A program made the position numbers and the translations under genes. A DNA stretch of 11,891 nt from CAYMJK01 sp043101635 (lineage in GTDB: Bacteria > Planctomycetota > Phycisphaerae > Phycisphaerales > UBA1924). The first letter of the stretch is position 1. The number at the start of each line of letters is the position of its first letter. The notes below the pieces were generated by a model. It saw only the letters and a list, made by a program, of their open reading frames with translations, ran no database searches and was not told the DNA's origin. Shown one piece after another: positions 6,947 through 11,891 of this stretch. The DNA is taken from assembly GCA_043101635.1 (NCBI GenBank), contig JBICIE010000180.1, positions 1 to 11,891 on the forward strand, read 5' to 3'.

Positions 6947-7450
6947 TCAGTTGTTCAGTTGAATCTCGACGCCGAGCGCTTCGATGCGATCGACGACCGC
7001 CTGGTACCGCTCATCGTCGTGGTACGGGGCGAAGTCCGGATCGTCGCGGAGATGGCGCAGGTTGCGGAAGCCGGCCGTGACCGCCTCGTCCAGCGTCGCC
7101 AGCGCCGCATCGTGGTGGCCGAGCAGGGCGCAGGCGCAGGCGGCGTTGTAGAGGGCCGTGCCACGACCCTCCGGGAACTCGGCGGCCTTGAGGTGGGCCT
7201 CCAGCGCCTCGGCGATGCGCCCGTCGGCGTGCAGGGCGAAGCCGAGGCGGAACCACGCCCGGGCGTTGTCCGGCTCGCGCTCGACGATCAGGCGGTAGCC
7301 GTCGATCGCGGCCGGCCAGTCGCCCCGGTTGAAGGCGATCCGGGCCTCGCCGGCGATGGCGTCGGCCGCCTGCGACGGGCCGGCGGACAGCAGGGTGACA
7401 ATGGCGGCGAGCAGTCCCGCGGCGGCGGCGATGGCGACTCTGGGCGTCAT
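6947..7450 (-). CDS. Exported TPR-repeat protein
   Basis: 167 aa from ATG 7450. Start chosen because a signal peptide follows directly (MTPRVAIAAAAGLLAAIVTL, cleavage near SQA-A, residue 28); the longer frame upstream has no signal sequence or ribosome-binding site. Tetratricopeptide helices: residues 31-60 (ARIAFNRGDWPAAIDGYRLIVEREP), 64-92 (ARAWFRLGFALHADGRIAEALEAHLKAA) and 98-127 (ALYNAACACALLGHHDAALATLDEAV). It ends with the TPR end motif AGFRNLRHLRDDPDFAPYHDDERYQAVV. Role: probably protein-protein interaction outside the cytoplasm; partner unknown. No Shine-Dalgarno is visible, but TACGCT, a -10-like box, ends 8 bases before the ATG. It faces mutS with 2 bases between the stops, so the two transcripts must overlap unless one ends within the other gene. 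Confidence 0.87.
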   Translation of the reverse strand: MTPRVAIAAAAGLLAAIVTLLSAGPSQAADAIAGEARIAFNRGDWPAAIDGYRLIVEREPDNARAWFRLGFALHADGRIAEALEAHLKAAEFPEGRGTALYNAACACALLGHHDAALATLDEAVTAGFRNLRHLRDDPDFAPYHDDERYQAVVDRIEALGVEIQLNN

Positions 7451-7458
7451 GGCGGGCC

Positions 7459-7464
7459 AGCGTA
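7459..7464 (-). promoter_or_regulatory. Candidate -10 element (TACGCT) of the TPR gene
   Basis: TACGCT on the minus strand, 8 bases from the ATG at 7450, with no Shine-Dalgarno between. The arrangement is the same as before mutS and suggests a leaderless or nearly leaderless transcript. Confidence 0.25.
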
Positions 7465-7468
7465 CCAG

Positions 7469-7506
7469 AAAAATCCGGGGCTTGTGCGGGTCGGCCGAGG
7501 ATTTTT
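7469..7506 (-). terminator. Candidate intrinsic terminator between two leftward genes
   Basis: AAAAATCC (7469-7476) and GGATTTTT (7499-7506) form a perfect 8-bp inverted repeat around 22 GC-rich bases that can pair further (GGC with GCC). Read leftward, the hairpin ends in five T. It lies just after the stop of the 7512-7811 gene and before the TPR gene, so it would end the 8764-7512 transcript. The GC core is short, so strength is uncertain; it could act in both directions. Confidence 0.45.
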
Positions 7507-7511
7507 GCGGT

Positions 7512-7811
7512 TCAGCCGTCCTGCTCGGCCCGGCGGCGCTCGGATCGACGGAAGATGGCCGCAATCAGCGTCGGGGCGGCCCGCAGCAGGGCCAGCAGCA
7601 CGGCAAGCGACAGGCCGACGATCAGGCCGGTCCGGCCGGCGAGCGACCATCCGGCCCAGCCGGCGATTGTGGCGACGGCGACGAACACGAGCGTGAGCAA
7701 GCCCCAACTCATGCGCCGCCAGCCGGCAGAAGGCGGCGCTCCCTCCGGCGAGGATCGGGCCATGCGCTGGCGCATCTGCTCATCACGGGCGCTGGTTGGC
7801 TGATTGGTCAT
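7512..7811 (-). CDS. Small membrane protein with two transmembrane helices
   Basis: 99 aa from ATG 7811; not a family I recognise. The N-terminal 33 residues are hydrophilic and charged (SARDEQMRQRMARSSPEG). Two hydrophobic segments follow at about 34-54 (SWGLLTLVFVAVATIAGWAGW) and 60-84 (RTGLIVGLSLAVLLALLRAAPTLIA), and the protein ends in a basic tail (FRRSERRRAEQDG). Start chosen because it lies 8 bases after the stop of the upstream gene, typical of an operon pair. No convincing Shine-Dalgarno is present, so translation is probably coupled. The basic tail suggests both ends face the cytoplasm (inference from the positive-inside rule). Confidence 0.7.
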   Translation of the reverse strand: MTNQPTSARDEQMRQRMARSSPEGAPPSAGWRRMSWGLLTLVFVAVATIAGWAGWSLAGRTGLIVGLSLAVLLALLRAAPTLIAAIFRRSERRRAEQDG

Positions 7812-7819
7812 GCCGGACG

Positions 7820-8764
7820 CTATGGGCGGCCGGGGGCTGGGGTGATGTCGCTCAGCCACGCGGCGCCGCATTCGGGGCAGATGACGCAGCCGTCGGGCTC
7901 GGGCTCGATAGCGACGGTGTTGTATCCGCAGGTCGCGCACAAGCCCGCTTCCAGGCACGCCCTGCCGGCTGCCCGTACGAGAGCGCGACTGGCCCACGGA
8001 AACAGCGCCAGCAGCGCAATGATCGCCAGGCACGATACGACCAGCGACCATGCAATCTGGCCAAGCGAGTACCCGCCGGTCGGCAGCCGCACTCCGAGAT
8101 ACATGATTGCGCCAGCTATGACGATCAAAGCAACAGATTTCGGCAGGTAGTTCGCTCGGAACACCAGGCTCTGGACCTGGCCGGGGGCCGAGTTCGCGAG
8201 CATCGAAGGGGTACAGAGTCGGCGCCTCGTGCCGCGATGATCCAGAACACACGTGGGATCCCGATACTGATCCAGCAGCGTCCCCCAGTTGAGCGGCTCG
8301 CGCCGTAGGGCAGTTTCGGACTCCGGTCGCCCGTGCTCAGGTGGGAAACAGTCGCACAGCCACGCGGCGCCACATTCCGGGCATGTCACACACTCATCAG
8401 CTTCCTTGGTGAGGCCGGCGAGCGAGTGTCCGCACGCGGCGCACAGACCGGCGCGCAGGCATGCGAGCCCTGCGGCCCGAGCCCGGGCCCTGGCAATCGG
8501 CGCATGCAGCCCCCACAGAATCACAGCGCCAGCGCTTGCGAAGCCCAGCGCTTTGAGGAAGTCCGTCGCGGTCGGCAGGCGCGAGCACGATCCGACCATG
8601 ATCGCAGCCCAGATCACGCCGCCCACGACGACGGCTCGGAAGCGATGCTCGTTGGCGAGGCTCACTTCCGCGGCGAGCGGACCGGGCGCCTCCTCCGGCA
8701 GATCCTCCGGCTGGCAGATCCGGAACGACTTCCCGCGATGATCGAGAATCCGTGTCCGGCGCAC
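7820..8764 (-). CDS. Internally duplicated membrane protein with two zinc ribbons
   Basis: 314 aa from GTG 8764, supported by GGAG seven bases upstream and an in-frame stop at 8777-8779. The protein is a head-to-tail duplication. Unit 1 (residues 6-139) and unit 2 (173-306) each run LDHRG, two transmembrane helices (about 44-58 and 74-89; 209-225 and 235-256), a basic ARARAAG-like stretch, AC.AGLCA.CG, and finally CPECGAAWL.D. The four-Cys sites are C108/C111 with C128/C131 and C276/C279 with C296/C299, spaced by the same 168 residues. Known: CxxCG...CPECG ribbons are widespread in planctomycete proteins and probably bind zinc. The halves are clearly diverged, so the duplication is not recent. 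Function is unknown. It is probably cotranscribed with the two-helix protein downstream. Confidence 0.82.
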   Translation of the reverse strand: MRRTRILDHRGKSFRICQPEDLPEEAPGPLAAEVSLANEHRFRAVVVGGVIWAAIMVGSCSRLPTATDFLKALGFASAGAVILWGLHAPIARARARAAGLACLRAGLCAACGHSLAGLTKEADECVTCPECGAAWLCDCFPPEHGRPESETALRREPLNWGTLLDQYRDPTCVLDHRGTRRRLCTPSMLANSAPGQVQSLVFRANYLPKSVALIVIAGAIMYLGVRLPTGGYSLGQIAWSLVVSCLAIIALLALFPWASRALVRAAGRACLEAGLCATCGYNTVAIEPEPDGCVICPECGAAWLSDITPAPGRP

Positions 8765-8791
8765 GCGATCGCTCCGTCAGACTACGACCGG

Positions 8792-8838
8792 CACATCTGC
8801 ATCGGCCACAATCTGTGCCCCATCTGTGCCATCTGTGG
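8792..8838. repeat. Degenerate ATCTGTG-type short tandem repeat
   Basis: The 86 bases between the aldo/keto reductase stop and the GTG of the zinc-ribbon gene contain ACATCTGC, CAATCTGTGCCC, CATCTGTGC and CATCTGTGG in series. Short CATCTGTG repeats of this kind are a common intergenic filler in some planctomycete genomes (from memory, unverified). No hairpin with a T-run was seen here. Confidence 0.6.
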
Positions 8839-8850
8839 ATCCTGGCTTCT

Positions 8851-9942
<1,092 letters not shown>

Positions 9943-9948
9943 GCGGTA

Positions 9949-9968
9949 CTCCTTCCGATGCGATCGTA
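9949..9968 (-). promoter_or_regulatory. Shine-Dalgarno and -10-like box of the aldo/keto reductase
   Basis: On the minus strand TACGAT (9968-9963, four of six matches to TATAAT) is followed by GGAAGGAG (9956-9949) and, after six bases, the ATG. No -35 is recognisable. The implied leader is under 20 bases. Confidence 0.45.
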
Positions 9969-9989
9969 GCGGGGGAAGGCAGGAGGAGA

Positions 9990-10060
9990 AAGCAGGAACG
10001 CAGAGAGGAAGAAGGGAGGAACGCAGAGGGCGCAGAGGGCGCAGAGGAACGCAGAGAAGA
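9990..10060. repeat. Purine-rich degenerate GAACGCAGAG / GCGCAGAGG tandem repeat
   Basis: Three GGAACGCAGAG units (near 9995, 10018 and 10047) and two GCGCAGAGG units sit in an almost pure purine strand that extends leftward to about 9970. The complementary strand reads CTCTGCG repeatedly, a type of intergenic repeat I recognise from planctomycetes and some other phyla (memory, not checked). It lies in the upstream region of the aldo/keto reductase. Confidence 0.75.
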
Positions 10061-10092
10061 AGACTGGGTTGTGCGCGCGCGGGCGCGCATGG

Positions 10093-10124
10093 AAAAGCCC
10101 GGCGCGCCTTGTGGCGAGCCGGGC
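10093..10124 (-). terminator. Intrinsic terminator for leftward transcription
   Basis: Stem GCCCGGC/GCCGGGC (10097-10103 with 10118-10124), one G-A mismatch, then CGCC/GGCG (105-108 with 113-116) and a TTGT loop. On the minus strand the stem is followed directly by TTTT (10096-10093). Read rightward it has no T-run, so it acts only leftward. It would insulate the aldo/keto reductase from transcripts arising in the repeat region, where no leftward gene is evident. Confidence 0.65.
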
Positions 10125-10340
10125 CATGCCATCATCCCGGTGGTTCATCGGGCGGTTCGGGCGCGCGATTCAGTCTGGACGGAGCCGGGTGAGCGCGGCT
10201 GGCGCGGCAGGCGGCCGGCGGCTCGGGCGCAGCGCAGCAGCTGCGCCCGGGTCGGGTCCACGCGCGTTATCCCGCACGCCTCGGGCGATCCGGCGCCCCG
10301 CCGGCAGTTCCTGCGCCCGCGCCAAGGTCCAGATATGCCC
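10125..10340. other. Intergenic stretch with no supported feature
   Basis: I see no gene here. Open frames in this interval lack ribosome-binding sites and recognisable domains and are explained by high GC content. It is locally rich in GCGC and CGGC, without a clear hairpin or repeat. Confidence 0.6.
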
Positions 10341-10529
10341 CGTTTTGGTCTCTGCGCGCAGCGCTTCGAAGACCAAAACCCGCGCTTCGGTCCCTGCGCG
10401 CAGCGCTGCAAGGACCAAAACCCGCGCTTCGGAAGCTGCGCGCAGCGCTGCAAGGACCAAAACCCGCGCTTCAGAAGCCGCGCGCAGCGCTTCAGCCCCC
10501 GCGCGCAGCGCTGCGAGGCCCAAAGCCCG
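10341..10529. repeat. Nine-unit 21-bp tandem array with 42-bp higher-order period
   Basis: Nine contiguous 21-bp units of two types: X, beginning CGCTTCGG and ending GCGCGCAG, and Y, beginning CGCTGCAAGGACC and ending AAACCCG. The order is X Y X Y X Y X X Y, so the period is mainly 42 bp; the GCGCGCAGCGC anchor recurs at 10354, 10396, 10438, 10480 and 10501. X and Y in the first pair form hairpin TTTTGGTCT/AGACCAAAA (10343-10351 with 10370-10378), and in the second GGTCC/GGACC (10389-10393 with 10412-10416). The period is a multiple of 3. The rightward frame from ATG 10335, preceded by AAGG, to the stop at 10557-10559 would encode a 74-aa peptide with repeated NPRFGPCAQRCKDQ; coding status is doubtful. 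Confidence 0.85.
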
Positions 10530-10532
10530 CCC

Positions 10533-10564
10533 TCCGGAGATCGCCGCGCCGCGGCGTAGAATCT
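10533..10564 (+). promoter_or_regulatory. Promoter-like block, copy 1 (hairpin plus TAGAAT)
   Basis: 32 bases identical at 30 positions to 11508-11539. It contains CGCCGC-GCC-GCGGCG, a 6-bp hairpin, directly followed by TAGAAT (10557-10562), five of six matches to the -10 consensus. The next likely gene starts at 10644. No -35 hexamer is recognisable, so promoter function is inferred from the -10 match and from the block recurring before another small gene. Confidence 0.45.
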
Positions 10565-10643
10565 GATGCCGCGGCTGATCGGCCGACAAGGCCGCATCAG
10601 CCGGCGCCGGAGCCCGCCCTGTGTGCTCAACGAGTCGACGATC

Positions 10644-10907
10644 ATGAACAACACGCGAATCAACTCCAGAACGCTGTTGATGCCGGTCTCAGTGCGGCAT
10701 GCGCCTCGATTGCTGCTCTTGCTATTGCCGCTTGCGTTGGGGATTGCTCTTGTCGCCGCGACTGCTCCGAGCGACCGCTGGCTGACGATACTTGCAGCCA
10801 TCCTGTTTGTTATCAATGGAGTGTGGTGGGGTTACCTATGGCATCGGGGCCGTCTGTGGCCTACAAGCGGGCGCTCTGGACAACCCAGGCGCAACAGTTC
10901 GGGCTGA
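10644..10907 (+). CDS. Small two-helix membrane protein of unknown function
   Basis: 87 aa from ATG 10644. Hydrophobic segments at about 21-41 (PRLLLLLLPLALGIALVAAT) and 46-65 (WLTILAAILFVINGVWWGYL) are separated by a tight APSDR turn; the tail is basic (WHRGRLW, QPRRNSSG). The start was chosen because the upstream extension to ATG 10566 would begin immediately after the TAGAAT box and encodes an Arg-rich stretch with no hydrophobicity. Only a weak GAG precedes ATG 10644, and ATG 10680 is an alternative. The first part of the gene is less GC-rich than its neighbours. I recognise no family. It is followed by a palindrome-containing repeat block. Confidence 0.5.
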   Translation: MNNTRINSRTLLMPVSVRHAPRLLLLLLPLALGIALVAATAPSDRWLTILAAILFVINGVWWGYLWHRGRLWPTSGRSGQPRRNSSG

Positions 10908-10935
10908 TCAGGCGTATCGCCGCGCGGGCGTAACA

Positions 10936-10963
10936 GCGGCCGCTGTGGCCCAGCCGCCCGATC
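10936..10963 (+). repeat. 28-bp dispersed block, copy 1, within a larger inverted repeat
   Basis: The block starts GCGGCCGCTGTGGCCC and ends GCCGCCCGATC. Two more copies follow, at 11482-11509 and 11833-11860, all in the same orientation; copies 1 and 3 are identical and copy 2 has one substitution. Here it is centred near the perfect 12-bp palindrome CAGCGGCCGCTG (10934-10945) and enclosed by CTGATCAGGCG / CGCCCGATCAG arms (10904-10914 with 10955-10965, one mismatch). It sits between two convergent genes, where a two-way terminator would be expected, though no T-run is present. Confidence 0.8.
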
Positions 10964-10974
10964 AGCACGCTTCG

Positions 10975-11352
10975 TCAGTCGGGCCCCTCCCGCGACGCGC
11001 GCCTGCGCAGGCCATGGGCGAGGTGCCACGCGGCGAAGTACAGCGTCAGGAGCAGCCCGGCGATCGAAGCGTATTGCAGCCTGCCCACGAACTTCTGGCC
11101 GCCGGTAGGGGCCGCGGCGAATCTGGACGCGTACGACGGCAGGTTGCTCGCCGAGACTGTCATTACCAGGAGTCCAAGCATCGCCACTGTGAGAATGCTG
11201 ATGTATGCGGGGATTACAACCCGCTTGGCTGGATAGCGCTTCCACTGGCCCAAGCCCACGAGGGCAAAGCCGAAGCACACCCAGAACAGCAACTGCGTGG
11301 CGGTCGACCAGCCCGTCAGCTTCAGTCCAAGCTCAGCGAGGAAGTCGAGCAC
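10975..11352 (-). CDS. Small membrane protein with three transmembrane helices
   Basis: 125 aa from GTG 11352. Hydrophobic segments at about 17-36 (TATQLLFWVCFGFALVGLGQ), 45-67 (VVIPAYISILTVAMLGLLVMTVS) and 91-113 (LQYASIAGLLLTLYFAAWHLAHG), with a KRYPAKR cytoplasmic-type loop after helix 1 and a basic tail (LRRRASREGPD). The hydrophobic pattern with charged loops makes a real protein likely. The GTG start has only AGG eight to ten bases upstream, so it is tentative. No family recognised. It is convergent with the 10644 gene and flanked on both sides by repeat blocks. Confidence 0.65.
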   Translation of the reverse strand: MLDFLAELGLKLTGWSTATQLLFWVCFGFALVGLGQWKRYPAKRVVIPAYISILTVAMLGLLVMTVSASNLPSYASRFAAAPTGGQKFVGRLQYASIAGLLLTLYFAAWHLAHGLRRRASREGPD

Positions 11353-11481
11353 CGAAGGCCTGACAGAAAGAACCTGAGTGGATCGAACGCACGGGGCCCG
11401 CTCGCCCCTGAACGTGGGGGTGGCGGGATTGTATTGAAGCCGAAGGCGCCGCCATCACCCCACGAGCCCCACGATGGGCAA

Positions 11482-11509
11482 GCGGCCGCTGTGGCCCGGC
11501 CGCCCGATC
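11482..11509 (+). repeat. 28-bp dispersed block, copy 2
   Basis: Same block as 10936-10963 with one difference (CCCGG for CCCAG). Here it runs into the second copy of the promoter-like block (11508-11539), so the two repeat types are adjacent. Confidence 0.8.
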
Positions 11510-11539
11510 CGAAGATCGCTGCGCCGCGGCGTAGAATCT
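11508..11539 (+). promoter_or_regulatory. Promoter-like block, copy 2 (TAGAAT)
   Basis: 30 of 32 bases match 10533-10564. TAGAAT at 11532-11537 would place the transcript start near 11544, giving about a 30-base leader with GGAGG before the gene at 11574. That geometry is sensible and is the better of the two cases for promoter function. Confidence 0.5.
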
Positions 11540-11573
11540 CCCTCGGAGCGCTGCCTGTGAGGAGGTCGTGCCG

Positions 11574-11819
11574 GTGCGGCGGACGCAAACGAACATCTGT
11601 GACGTGTGCAACACCGAGTCGCCGCGGTTGCGCCGGCGCATCTGGGTACGGCACCTCACCGAGGCAGTCCTGGCCCGCCAACCAGTCGTTGAGATCCAGC
11701 GCGTCTGTCCGATGTGCCGCAGCAAAGAGCGCCGGGGTACAGCGGTGCGGCTGGCGGTATTGCTGGCCGTCATCATTGTGGGCGCCGGCATCGTCGTCGC
11801 GGCGCTGTTGTTACCTTGA
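11574..11819 (+). CDS. Small zinc-ribbon protein with C-terminal membrane anchor
   Basis: 81 aa. Of two in-frame GTG codons, 11574 is preferred: GGAGG (11561-11565) lies 8 bases before it but only 2 bases before GTG 11568. Residues 9-12 (CDVC) and 45-48 (CPMC) form a CxxC...CxxC site likely to bind zinc. The region between is basic (RLRRRIWVRH). Residues 57-80 (AVRLAVLLAVIIVGAGIVVAALLL) form one transmembrane helix that ends at the C-terminus, so the ribbon is probably cytoplasmic on a tail anchor. It recalls the zinc-ribbon membrane protein at 7820-8764, but with CPMC instead of CPECG and no clear homology. It is bracketed by two copies of the 28-bp block. Confidence 0.7.
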   Translation: MRRTQTNICDVCNTESPRLRRRIWVRHLTEAVLARQPVVEIQRVCPMCRSKERRGTAVRLAVLLAVIIVGAGIVVAALLLP

Positions 11820-11832
11820 GCCCCCGCAGCAA

Positions 11833-11860
11833 GCGGCCGCTGTGGCCCAGCCGCCCGATC
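11833..11860 (+). repeat. 28-bp dispersed block, copy 3
   Basis: Identical to copy 1 and preceded, as in copy 2, by AA. It lies 13 bases after the stop of the zinc-ribbon gene, a position comparable to copy 1 after the 10644 gene. Confidence 0.8.
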
Positions 11861-11865
11861 CGGAA

Positions 11866-11885
11866 CATCGCCCGGAAGGGCGATG
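11866..11885. other. Perfect hairpin at the window end
   Basis: CATCGCCC-GGAA-GGGCGATG: 8-bp stem with a GGAA tetraloop (GNRA class). No T-run is visible in the six bases that remain, so terminator function cannot be judged. It may belong to a longer repeat continuing outside the window. Confidence 0.6.
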
Positions 11886-11891
11886 CCACAT

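Noticed and set aside
10341..10529. CRISPR array
   Set aside because: Units are directly contiguous 21-bp repeats without unique spacers, and there are no cas genes.
10145..10816. Leftward open frames across the 21-bp array (repeats reading KRGFWSLQRCAQ or ARVLVLAALRA)
   Set aside because: Starts are poor, the frames run through unrelated DNA, and the repeat keeps several frames open because its period is a multiple of 3.
11568..11573. GTG 11568 as the start of the zinc-ribbon gene
   Set aside because: GGAGG would be only 2 bases away; the in-frame GTG at 11574 has 8-base spacing.
10904..11860. Integron attC-like sites in the 28-bp blocks
   Set aside because: The palindromes lack the paired RYYYAAC and GTTRRRY core sites, and no integrase is present in the window.
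11866..11885. Intrinsic terminator of the zinc-ribbon gene
   Set aside because: The stem is good but no T-run follows before the window ends.

Overview
This is a GC-rich (about 70%) bacterial chromosome segment that most resembles Planctomycetota, probably class Phycisphaerae. The assignment is an inference from four things: the Cys-rich dockerin-like tail of the first gene (two DCDxSGxLDxFDFLCF repeats ending in GGCA), a secreted FG-GAP/ASPIC-UnbV protein, membrane proteins carrying CxxC...CPECG zinc ribbons, and intergenic runs of CTCTGCG- and ATCTGTG-type repeats.

Layout. 1-329 is the tail of a secreted dockerin-type protein. Facing it is a two-gene leftward operon (341-2019): an ArsR-type HTH fused to a SRPBCC (AHSA1-like) domain, overlapping by ATGA a YCII+SRPBCC protein with a signal peptide. 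An AT-rich 20-bp palindrome just upstream of the HTH gene is a good candidate auto-operator. Divergent from it is a rightward run: CRTAC1-like FG-GAP/ASPIC-UnbV protein, a DUF1294 membrane protein (TGATG overlap), then mutS. MutS is complete for its key motifs but carries two in-frame, palindrome-rich insertions, the first looking like a small MITE- or REP-pair element captured as coding sequence.

6947-9942 is all leftward: a secreted TPR protein, a two-helix membrane protein, an internally duplicated membrane/zinc-ribbon protein and an aldo/keto reductase. 9943-10643 has no convincing gene. It holds a degenerate GCAGAG repeat tract, a leftward intrinsic terminator with no obvious gene behind it, and a 189-bp array of nine 21-bp units arranged mostly as 42-bp dimers.

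10533-11891 holds three small membrane proteins. Two of them (10644-10907 and 11574-11819) have the same nearly identical 32-bp promoter-like block in front and the same 28-bp palindrome-containing block behind, a repeated modular arrangement that may be an uncharacterised dispersed element or cassette-like unit.

Functional links: the HTH-SRPBCC and YCII-SRPBCC proteins are probably co-regulated; FG-GAP protein, DUF1294 protein and mutS are co-oriented but functionally unrelated; the 7512-8764 pair is probably one transcript. No rRNA, tRNA, CRISPR, transposase or phage gene was seen. The best candidates for something new are the two mutS insertions, the 21/42-bp array, the repeated modules at the right end, and the internal ribosome-binding sites at domain boundaries in the SRPBCC operon.
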